Shown: positions 12,301 to 24,300 of the stretch, in pieces | Layout of the letters: the number at the start of each line of letters is the position of its first letter | Numbering within the stretch: the stretch's first letter is position 1 | Assembly (NCBI GenBank): GCA_008638375.1 | Contig: CM018048.1 | Span: forward strand, 1,628,642-1,692,641 | DNA: 64,000 bases | Source: Nyssa sinensis | Lineage: Eukaryota > Streptophyta > Magnoliopsida > Cornales > Nyssaceae | Reading direction: 5' to 3' | The notes under the pieces: model-generated | The model's database searches: none | What the model was told of the DNA's origin: nothing | Seen by the model: the letters and a program-made list of their open reading frames with translations, nothing else | Program-made: the position numbers and the translations under genes

Positions 12301-15300
12301 AACCTGGATCAGGTTCATGGGCTTACCGGCTTTTCTGTGGAGTACCGACGTCTTCCGAGCCATGGGGGATCGTTGTGGCAGCTTCGTGACTTTGGACAGG
12401 GACACTGTTGAACGTCGGCATCTCCGATGGGCGAGAGTGTTAGTCAGAGGGAGAACGGAGGATATCCCGGCTTCTCTGCGAATCAAGTGTGGAAAATGGT
12501 CCTTTGACATTCCGATCTGGTCGGAAGCGGGACCAACGTGTTCTGAGGATGATTCCCGTCGGCCGGAGGTTGCAGCGGGGAGAGATACAGACAGAGAAGC
12601 TGTTGTGGGCGTCCACGCGTCGAGAGCGCGTCAGTGGCACAACACTCATGTCAGGGACGATCCACGTGGCCATCATCGGTCGCCTGCCCTCTCTACAGGT
12701 TCAGACAATTCAAATTTCAAATTTCTCTGTGCTCGTAAAGGCAAGCGCAGAGATGGGAAGATTCCAGAAGTTAGGAGAGAAACGGGCCTTGCCTTTCCTT
12801 CTAACAACAGATATGGGCTTGGATTGGGCCACCTCCAAATGTTTAGACGTGGTCTGGGTTATCAAGGGAGGCCCAGGGTCTACCCCAAAAAGCAGCGCTC
12901 TCAACAATCTTTTAAGGCCCAAGTCGGGAATTCTCTTAAGGCCCAAACGAGAAGCTATTTCCAGGGGAGGACTGAGGCAGCCCAGGCAGCAAGGGGCAGG
13001 CCCAGTTCGGGGCGTCTCTCCCATCAGACGGATCTTGTTATAAGAATGCCTGAGTCTCAGGCGCAAGGAGATGGCGACCGAGCTTCGGACGCGGAAGACG
13101 ACGCAGCCATGGAGGAAGGGGCCAAGAAGCCTGCGTTGGGGAGTGATAAAGGAAAGGAAAAAGAAGGATTACAGGCTGCGATAATACCAGTTGATGACAT
13201 CTCAGAGGGGCAAGCCTCTGATCACAGTGATATGTTGGACGAGAAGGAATTTCTTCAGTACTTGGAATCTAGCTCCTGTAAAGATGTTTGCCCAAACACC
13301 TGGGGAGCTGGTTGCTCCTTTGCTGCAGAAATGGAGCTGCAGTCAGTTCAGGACAGATCTTCCGAACAGGGGGACACAATGGTGGTGCAGCAAGGTGAAA
13401 CGTTCTTGAACCTGGAGGATTACAACCCTCTTGCTGTAATACTGCCGGAAGTCAATACGATTTCAGAGGCGCACTCCACTGAACTCATCTGTCCGCAACA
13501 GCAGATAACGGAGGGGTGGGTGCTGAGAAAATTAGGAAAGATTAGCAAAATACTGGGTGTCCCTTGTGTAGGCTATGAAGATCGCTTGATGGATCTGTTT
13601 AGGGAAATTATGTTGTGCAATTCGCCGCCCAGGCCTTGCACCAACAGTGGCAGCACTGAGAAAGCGAAGGAAGATAAGTCAGTGAAGCGAATGAGAAGAG
13701 TTATGAAAGAATTGTCATGTTCGGTTAATTATGGGGGCAGCAAACAGCCTGAGGCCTTGGTGGAAGGCATAGAGAGATTCTAACCCTTTTGTTTCTATGA
13801 ATTTAAAAATTCTTTCATGGAATGTGAGAGGGTTGAATGATCCGGATAAGCGCGCAGTCATTAAAGGCTTATTACAGGAATGGAGGCCTGCTATCATCTG
13901 CTTTCAGGAAACCAAAATGGAGAGCATCTCGAGGCGTGTTGTTCGCTCCATTTGGGGTTCGAGATGGGTCAAGTGGACTGCTCTGGCTGCCCAGGGCACC
14001 GCGGGAGGTATTCTAGTGGCCTGGGATTCCCGTTTGGTCAATTGTTTGGAGCACAAAGTGGGGGCGTTCACTGTTTCGTGCAAGTTTACGCTGATTTCCA
14101 ATTCCTTGGTGTGGGGTTTTTGTGGGGTTTATGGGCCAGTGGTGGATGGCGTTAGAAGTTTGCTTTGGAATGAATTACAATCGTCGCTCTCTTCATGGAA
14201 TGTTCCATGGTGCCTTGGGGGGGATTTCAACGTTGTGCGGAGCCCAGATGAAAGATCGGGGAGAGGAAGATTGACTGGGGCTATGAGAAATTTTAACGAG
14301 TTCATTAATTCTCAAAGCTTGGTGGATCTTCCTATGGAAGGGGGGATTTACACTTGGTCTAGGGGGGGCAATCAATTGGGTATGTCTCGGCTGGATAGAT
14401 TCATGGTGTCGATTAATTGGGAGGATGACTTTCCCGGCATCTCTCAGAAATGTCTCCCCCGTCTCTGTTCTGACCACCATCCTATTATGTTGCATTGCGG
14501 GGGTTTTAACGCAGGAAAAAGTCCCTTCAGATTTGAGAATATGTGGCTAGAATATGAAGGATTCGTGGACATGGTGCGAACTTGGTGGAATTCGTATATG
14601 GTGGTGGGGACTCCAAGTTATTGTATTGCTAAAAAATTGAAACTTCTTAAAAAGGACCTAAGAGAGTGGAATCGCGATGTCTTTGGTTCTGTTCAGGAAA
14701 GGAAGAAGGCTTTGCTTCAGAAGCTCATGGACTTTGATAAGGAAGAGCAACAGGGTTCTCTCACAGATGAGAAAAGGACAGAGAGAGAGGGTCTAAAGGG
14801 CCAAATAGGCCAGGTTCTCAAATTGGAGGAAATTTCATGGAGACAGAAATCTCGTGCCATTTGGCTCAAGGAGGGTGACCGTAATACAAAATTCTTTCAC
14901 AGAATGGCCTCCTCTCACTACAGAAAGAACAGAATCTCCTCAATCGTTATTAATGACCAAGTCATCAATGAGGAGGAGCCTATCAGAAGGGGAATTTCTG
15001 ATTTTTACTCCAGCCTATACACAGAACCGTGCAGCTGGAGGCCCGGGGTGGAGGATATCCTTCTGAACAGGCTGAATCGTGATGAAGCATTGAATCTGGA
15101 AATCCCTTTCTTAGAAGATGAAGTGGTGAGTGCTTTGGAGGCATGCAATGGAGATAAAGCTCCTGGCCCCGACGGGTTCACTATGGCCTTCTTCAAATCT
15201 TGCTGGGATGTGGTGAAAGAGGACGTGATGGCGGTCTTTGGGTCTTTCTATAGGGAGGGGGGCTTTGAACGAAGTCTCAATGCCTCTTTCATAGCCCTCA

Positions 15301-18300
15301 TTCCTAAGAAGGAAGGAGCCAGTAGCATCAAGGACTTCCGCCCAATCAGTTTAGTGAGTAGTGTCTACAAACTGATCGCAAAGGTTCTCTCATTACGGCT
15401 GAAAAAGGTTATGGGCTCCATCATTTCTTCTAGCCAAAACGCTTTTGTGGAAGGTCGTCAAATTCTGGATGCGGCTCTTATAGCTAATGAATGCATTGAT
15501 GCTAGGCTAAATCAAAAGTTGAAAGGGCTGGTTTGTAAACTGGACATTGAAAAAGCCTTTGACCATGTTAACTGGAGTTTCCTAATGGGTATGCTAGATA
15601 AGATGGGTTTTGGGGTCAAATGGAGGAGATGGATTCAGTCATGTATAACCACAGTCTCTTTTTCAGTTCTTGTGAATGGCTCCCCCGCGGGGTTTTTTCG
15701 TTCTTCTAGGGGTCTTAGGCAGGGGGACCCTTTATCTCCTTTCCTCTTTGTTATTGCTATGGAGGCTTTGAGCGGATTCATGACCCGTGCTGAGGATGTT
15801 GGTCTTATCAAGGGTTTCCGTGTGGGGATTAGAGGGAGCGAAGGTGCTGCCATTTCCCATCTGCTGTTTGCGGATGACACCATCATTTTTTGTGGCTCCT
15901 CAGTTCGTCAGCTTCGTTTTGTCCGGTGTATCTTAGTGTGTTTTGAGGCGGTTTCAGGCTTGAGGATCAATCTTGCAAAGAGTAGCATCACTCCGGTTGG
16001 GCCGGTCCAGGATTTGGACATTCTCGCGAGTGTCTTGGGTTGCAAGGTGGAATTCCTTCCTCTGGTTTACTTGGGCCTTCCGTTGGGGGCAAAGGCAAGA
16101 TCTATTAGGATCTGGGATCCGGTGGTTAAAAGGTTTCAAAGCAAGCTTGCAGGTTGGAAAGGTCAACTCCTTTCTAAGGGAGGCAGGCTCACTCTTCTTA
16201 AAAGTTCCTTAGCGAACCTTCCCACTTATTTCATGTCCTTGTTCCCTGTTCCAAAGACAGTTAGCAGAAGATTGGAGAAGCTTCAGCGTGACTTCTTATG
16301 GGGTCATGATGGCGACCGTAGGAAGCTCCATCTAGTAGCTTGGGAGAAAATTAAGAAGCCAGTGTTTTTGGGCGGTTTAGGGGTGCAGGACTTGAGAATC
16401 TTTAATAAAGCCCTTCTTGGTAAATGGTTATGGAAATTTGGGGAAAGTGATAGGATGCTTTGGAGGCAGATCATTGTTTCCAAGTACGGATGTGAAGATG
16501 GGGGGTGGTGTTCTTGCGCGGTGGGGGGCCCGAAGGGATGTGGTCTTTGGGGTTATATTAGAGAGGATTGGAGGAACTTCAAAGACAGATGTAGCTTTGT
16601 TATCGGGACCGGCTCTAGGGTGAAATTCTGGGACGATGTTTGGATCGGGGGTGAGGCGTTGAAGGTGAGATTTCCCATGGTCTACAGTTTAGCTTGCGAC
16701 AAAGCGGCTTGGGCTAGTGAGTACATGGAGAGAATTGGGAATCAATTTACATGGTCTCCTCGCTTCAGGAGGGACTTTCATGATTGGGAACTTGAAGAGG
16801 TGAGCTCTTTCATTTGTCACATCAGCCAGTTCCGGGTTAGGGGTGGTATTGAGGATAAGAGGGTTTGGATGCCGGATAAAAAGTCTTTTTCTGTTAGCTC
16901 CTTCTACAAGAGCATGTGTGGTTCTGCAATCCTTCCATTTCCTTGGAAGATTATTTGGCACTCAAAAGCCCCCCCCAAAGCCTCTTTTTTTGTTTGGGAA
17001 GCCTCTTGGAATGCCATCTCTACTGCCGATAATTTGAAGAAAAGAGGTTTCTCCTTGGCCAGCCGTTGCTACCTTTGCAGGAATAATGAGGAAAGGATGA
17101 ATCACGTCCTCATCCACTGTCATTATTCTTGGAGCTGCTGGAATCTCATTTTTGGGTTGTTTGGCTTTTCTTGGGTTATGCCAGGCTCCGTCAAAGATCT
17201 CATGTTGGCTTGGACGGGGTGTAATCTTCCTAAAGAGTCTAGGAGAATTTGGAATCTGGCTCCAATTTGTTTGCTGTGGTGCATTTGGAGAGAAAGAAAC
17301 AACCGTATTTTTGAAGACCAAGAGCTCTCAACTCCTTATTTTAAAGATGTCTTTTTGCGTTTATTATTTTTTTGGGCCAAAGAGGCCTCCCCTGTAAATG
17401 TCTCTTCCTTTGTTAGTTTTTTGGGTTCTCTAAGATAGTTGTTAGACAGTTGTAATCTTTTGGGGTTTTTGCCCTTGTTGCCCTTCTTGGGCAACTATAT
17501 ATACAATCTTACTTATCAAAAAAAAAAAAGAAGGGCAGCTCCTACGAGCACGTCCATCGCTTCATTGAAACCCTCAACCATTATGGGGAATGACCCCAAC
17601 ATGAGGTTGAAGGAGTTCTCAAAGTCCCTCACAGATCAGACTAATACATGATATATGGGCCTCCCCAAAAGTTCCATATGAGATTGGGACGAGATGGTGA
17701 GCAAGTTCCACTCAAAGCCCTTTCATATAAGAGAATGCATCAACAACCTCACCTTCGCCAAGATCTCCCAAAAAAACCAAGAACCCCTCCAAGACTATGT
17801 TAAGAGCTTTCGTGATAGATCTTTAGACTGCTATAAACCTATGTTGGAAGAGGAATTTGCAAAAATGTGCATCGATGGAATAGCAACGGAGTTCAAAGTT
17901 GTCCTCATCAACCACAACATGTCACCCTTTTCTAGACTAACCGAGGGAGTCAAATAGATTATTGATGCCATTAGAGAAGCAAAGCCCCAATCTTCGGTCG
18001 CAACGATCATCCCAAAGGGAGTTCGACAAGATGCCGTTGTTGCCCTTGCAGAAGGGGAAGAGGCCGCGACGTCAGGCAAAAATATGTAAGGAACTTACTC
18101 AAACAGTGGTTGAACGATGGAATCTTGGAGCTGCCTACTCCCCACAAAACGGGGATTTAAATAATAATAATTACTATGTCACTTCAATACTTCATACAAT
18201 TACATTATTTTGTACTTTTTAATCAAATTATTTATTTACAAATTAATATTACACTCTGGATGAGGATAAAAATAACAATCCATGCTTCAAAATCACTTTT

Positions 18301-21300
18301 ACATATATACCCCAAACACATATAATGACTTTTGACAACATAATCACTTTGGACTAGAACAACTAAACACCAAACTGATTATGACAAGAAACAGTTTTAC
18401 CTATAATCAATTATCAAGAATCACTTTTACATAAACTATAGCTGCCCCAAATGGTCCCTAAAAGTATCCACCCTTTTGGAGTCAGCTATGGATCCACACC
18501 ACCATGACCCCTAGTACTTCCACAAGTTTCAAAAAATTCCCTCCAAATAGGATTCCCACCAAAAAAATTAAACTCCAAACCTTGGAATTGTATTGAATCA
18601 ACTAAAAGTGAAAAGTGGCCTAGTTTCACCACATAAGAAATTTGCAACACATACTGAGTTGTAGTTGTAGTAATACTCTATATTAGTGAGGTAATTAGTA
18701 CAACAAAATGAAGACACCTCGAGGACAAACAGATAAAATTTCCGGTTTGCATTCTGTTGTTCAAAGTACAGTTCAAGGAAAATATATATATGTTTTGATA
18801 GGTAAAGTGTAATTATATTAAAAGGCGTCCAAGGAGGGGTGCACCCATTTACAAAACAAAAGGACCAACTTTAGGGTCTCATTTCACTCAAAAAATCTAC
18901 GAAGTCATCCAACGAAGGATTACAAGACTCATTTGTTGAGAGCTTGATATATATTGTTGGTCTATTCTCTCATAGCTTAAGCTTTTAGAGCAATTATTGA
19001 TCTAACATAATATCAGAGCTCTAGTTCTAAGAGATCTTGGGTTCAAGTCTCTTTGCCCGTTCGCTTAATCCAAAACCATTCGTTCATGCAAAATTTTGCA
19101 CTCTCTCACTCTGTTCTCTCAATTTCACGCTCTATTTTGTCACTCTAAGCATGCAAAACGGGATTGCACGTGAGGGAAGGTGTTAGCTCGATATACATTG
19201 TTGGCTCATTCTCTAACAGCTTAAACTTTTAAAGCAATTAGTTGTTTAACATGGTATTAAAACCTTGGTTATAAGAGGCCTTGGGTTCAAGTTTCTCCAT
19301 TTGCATTTATTCCTTGTTTGCATTTGTCGACACAAATTTCGCACAAAGGTTCACAGACCTGGCAAGATTTGTCATTAGCAAATTGTCAAAGTTTTAAGTT
19401 AGGTTGCGGATTCTTACCTCCAATCTGGCATATGTCAGATTGTTAATTACACCTAAAAATGAAAACCTCCGATTCTCATAATATGAAGGAAACAGTAGCT
19501 ATATAGAAAGATAGATAATTTTTATTTACAGGAGAGGTTTCGACCCCTTTTTTTATAATATGATTTCAAATGAAAGAAGCGTTTAGAACCCTTTACCTAA
19601 ACAATTCCATTCTTCAAGAAAAGGGTAATAGAAATCAGAAAAGAGGAAACAAAAAGTAGAAATGGGAGTTCGGAAGTCGCCTGGTTCTCTTTGTTCTTCA
19701 AGCCTTGATGCTTTAGGTATTTCGGATCTTGTTGCCTTTCAAAGAACTTCTCAAGCTTTCGGGTTCTCTCTAGGCTTCAAAAAGTGCTCTCCCTTTCTCT
19801 GTCACTCTCTGTCCTTCCAGAAAAAAAAAAAAAAAAAAAAGGTCCTTTTGACTGTCGCTAAAAAGCCCTTTTATAGCCACTTGCAACATGATTCCTTTCA
19901 GGATTTGTTTCAATTTGAATTTAAATTTTTAGAGATAAGGGCTTATCCCTACCTAACCTTTAAATTTCAATTTATTGAAATTTAATTTATCGTTTTTTTA
20001 TTTGAATGGTTCAGAGTTTGCTAATGGGTTTTTGTGCAAACCCTTATATAACTTGTTGGATCCCCTTTTCTTTTATGTTTTTTTTTTGCGGCCCAAAGTT
20101 GAATGACTCAGTGGACTTCATAATGGCCAATGTAGTCCTTCGAAATTTTGGTGCCAACAACATTTGTATTCTCTTATATGTCATATTTGTCTATAATTTC
20201 TTTGCATTTCCACGTGCGAACTCGGGATCACATGTGAGGGGGATGTTGAGATTTTGATATATATTCTTGGTCCATTCTATAACACCATTCACCCATACAT
20301 ACAATATATACAAAAAAACAAAACAAAAGACATCCATACTCATCGTTTAAATGTTAAAAAAGTTTAACTCAGACAAACTCTAATTTTGTTTAATTTACAT
20401 CAACTACATAATCCCATAAAGCATGTATACAGTCTGGATCTTGACAATTATCGGTCAATTTTTTATTTTCCACCAACTATATTGGCAAATGCATCTAAAG
20501 TATAAATATTTATCTCTGCAATAAAATTTTCTAGTCAGCATGCCATAACGTGTAGGCCTCGAATTACTTATTTAAAAAAATAAAAAGTAGGCTTCCAATT
20601 GGGATAAAAACCTGTCTATTGAAAGTTAAATTTCCTCAAGACACTGGAAAAAATATGATTGGAAGAGTCTCGTAAATATCTAAGGGAATGCATAATTACC
20701 TAAAAAATATATATCTGTGCAATACATTATTTATATATCATGAATAACACCAAGGATGTAACAAGATAAAACTTTAAAAGCAAATAAATAACACTACATG
20801 TGTAAAATAAAACTTACATACTAAAATAAATAAAAAGGATTATCTCCATTACCTTGATTAGGTGGTGGAAGTGTCCGATCATGAGTAGGATGATAAGTGA
20901 CAGGCGTCATTTTCTAAACAAGGACATAAAGAAATATAACTTCAGCATAGAATACAACATACATTCTATATCTCATCGAAATTTTGTATCAAAATCATAA
21001 AAAGAACAGCCAGTGATGTACTTTTAAGCTTGTGAAAACGAGCAAGCAAAGTGACAACTGACAGCAGGCAACTTCATGTTCTTGAAACACCCACTGATGG
21101 ATGCCTAACACCCTTACAAGAGACGCCAAACTTAGTTTAGCGTAAACCATGTATTGTTCATTTAAATCAAGAGTACTGAAAACTAGTTCCAGTAGCATTG
21201 TAGTCTGCACACAGCAGTCGGAAATGAGACAAGTTCTTTGTTGCTTTAGCATAAATTTCCTGGGGTTTGAAGTGCAATGAGTTCTCAATCAAGGATATTC

Positions 21301-24300
21301 AAAATGATCATAACCACATAGGAAAATTCTAATTACTTCTTTTTTTATCATCAATGATAAGAATTGAACCCTTAACTTCACACTTCCCATCTAGATGTCA
21401 TCTCAACACTTAACTACTATGCTACAACAACTTCAACTTGTATTTTCGGAACTTGAACCGTCATTTTAATTTCAAAATTCTAAAGGAATGTTAACTATTT
21501 GGACTAATTCTCTTTTCAAAAGCACCAATTTGAAAATAATTTATATCCTAAAAACTCTAGGTACCACTACTTAGAACATAATGCAGCCCAGGCCCCAGGG
21601 TCTCTTCCATGAGAGAATGATAAAATGAGACCTCTCTCTTTCATGCCTGTTGGGGAAGAAAAAGAGACAATATCATGTGAAAGTCATAGAAAGGCATGAA
21701 TCCTTTATGTAAAAATCCCTTTCAATTATGTGTTAGGGCTGCAAAACTCCATGAAAGTAGTCAAGCATTATAGTTGATTGTAAATTCCTCACATCAAGGG
21801 GTTACATCAATCTATATTGCAATAGCAAGTATCTAAGGAGAAATAATATCATTTGAAATTTATGTCATTCTTTTGTGTCAATTTTTATGAGACAAGGGTT
21901 TATATTCTTTTAAATTTCTTTGAAGCCCACCAAGGTAATCCTTCAAGATTTTAGAGGCGAAAAAAAAAACAATGTGTCACTTTTTGAACGCCTATGAGTT
22001 TGAGGTGTATGCTTCCCCGAACCACCACTTTTCTTTCAAAGTTTCAAAGTTTTGGGACCCTTCCCTTCAAGACGAGCTTTGAGCCAAGCGTCCACAACAC
22101 CTTTTAAAACATTGCTAACGTGTGTCACACAACGAATACTGGCATCACTTGGTTACAATTCTTAAAATCCTTACATGTCAAGGACCTCCTGAAACTCAAG
22201 GTTTGTCAAAAAGTATCTACAACAAGCGTGAATGCCCACAACATGATTGGTTCAAGAGCTTCTTTTTCTCACTTTCCCCAAAAAGGACCAAAAAGAAAGC
22301 TTCATTCTAACCACACTTTTAGGGCCATGGGCTCCAATTTACACAAGAAGATTCTAAAGCTTTTGAAGACTTGGAACAGTAAGATGGTCAAATCTGATTG
22401 TACAATTGGTATGTACTTCTTCAGAATATATGGGTGTTTCAAAACCATCATTTTTTATTTCACACTCCAAGCACCCAAAAAGGACCTCTAAGCCTTGTTA
22501 CAAACAGTCATTTCAGAGATTTGAGAACTTGAAGAAGCTATAGATGGCCAGATCTGATCGTGCAATTGGTACATACTTGCATGATTCTTCTAATTGATGA
22601 TTAGTCAAATAAAACAGAGACAAGGGGGGTGTTTACCCTCTATACTTTTGGATAAAATTTTTAATGTCTCCAAAATGTTTTGTGTATTTTTATACAGCCC
22701 CTCTTTTTATGTGATTATATAGTTAACCAGATTTTCAATGTACCCCTAATGTTGCTTATGTTTCCAAGGACCAACAAATTTATGTTATTTATGTTTTCTC
22801 ACGAATTTCCTTGCATTACTTAAAACTATTCTCTATTTACCTTTCATGTCAATCATTTTTTTTTTATCAGTACCTTTCACGTTAATTATTATTTACTGTT
22901 TTTTGAAAAGAAAAAAAATGGAACACAAAAGAACAATAAATCATGTGAGATTAGTTTTCATAGCATATGCTGTTATGAGTATTAGAACTCTGTTTGAGGC
23001 AAATCGATGCAACACATGAATGGTGCACAAATGGGTTTTTTAAACAGATTGTTTCTGCAATTTCTTGAAAAAGGAGATGGATACCAGAAACTAGAAGTTC
23101 CCTAAATGTTGCCTAATAATTCAACTTCAAAATTTCCTAGATTTTTACCCAATTTAGGTTATGCTTGTTGAGCATCCAATGAATATACTATGAAAAAAAT
23201 ATTGCACCTCGACCTACCATGGATGCATCATGGCTGCCCACTGAAAAAAAAAAAGGATTCTTCGGAGATCCCCCATTAGAAAATCAACAGGACCCATTGC
23301 AGGCAAAGTTGAAACCTGTCTTGGACATGTTCTAATGTGATAAAAGAAGGAAAATCAAATTAATGTCTTCTATTTTACACTAGAATGCATTCCAAAACCA
23401 CTCCTAAATTGCCGTACAATCCACAAGCTTGAATTATTTTCAAAAATTCATTCCCACTAATAATAAAAATTCATTCCCTAAATGTTGCCTAATAATTAAA
23501 CTTCTAAATTTCCTAGATTTTTACCCAATTTGGGTTATGCATGTTGAGCATCCAATGAATATACTATGAAAAAAATATTGCACCTCGACCTACCATGGAT
23601 GCATCATGGCTGCCCACTGAGAAAAAAAAAAGGATGCTTCGGAGATCCCCCATTAGAAAATCAACAGGACCCATTGCAGGCAAAGTTGAAACCTGTCTTG
23701 GACATGTTCTAATGTGATAAAAGAAGGAAAATCAAATTAATGTCTTCTATTTTACACTAGAATGCATTCCAAAACCACTCCTAAATCGCTGTACAATCCA
23801 CAAGCTTGAATTATTTTCAAAAATTCATTCCCACTAATAATAAAGATTGTATGTTAGGGTTAACTTCCTTTCAGTCTCCAGCTTCCACTCTTTCATCCTT
23901 TTGGCCGCACCAAGGAATAAAATATTGATAAAAAGAATATGGATTACACGGATATACCAATTTATATATCACAAACATATATCCATATCCCAAACTTTTG
24001 AGAAGAAAAAAAAACTCATATTAAAAACAAATCACAGAAAAAATTTATAAAATTATAGGAAGTGCTTATAGAGACCCTAACATGATTTAGAATCAGAATG
24101 TTCCACAAAATGTATATTTGACAAGTATGTGGTGTATTCCAACTCCAACCTACCTTCATTTATGAAATATTTGAAGGAGAGCTTTGTCACTTTTTCTAAA
24201 AATCATAATGAAAAATGAGTTGGATTCTTCTTAAAATCATTTTGAAGGAACCAAGGGGCTTTTGTTAAAGGACTAACTGAGAAGATCTCCTTGGCCCACA

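Larger units (their letters stand above)
11324..17529 (+). mobile_element. Full-length L1-type LINE with two intact ORFs
   Basis: About 6.2 kb. It has a roughly 180-bp 5' leader, ORF1 (11504-13783), a 13-bp spacer, ORF2 (13797-17438), a short 3' UTR ending in CTTACTTATC and an A run at about 17519-17529. It is bounded by the 11-bp direct repeat AAGAAGGGCAG. Both ORFs are uninterrupted, which with the clean duplication points to a recent insertion. It sits inside a decayed Gypsy gag, in DDA1 intron 2, antisense to DDA1. The 5' end is inferred from the duplication. Confidence 0.93.

Noticed and set aside
12124..16961. Many 60-130-aa frames on the minus strand of the LINE
   Set aside because: They are GC-rich shadow frames of LINE ORF1 and ORF2.
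18990..19060. tRNA-like text (ATCAGAGCTCTAG...GGGTTCAAGTC)
   Set aside because: It is a primer-binding site followed by TRIM internal sequence; no cloverleaf can be drawn.
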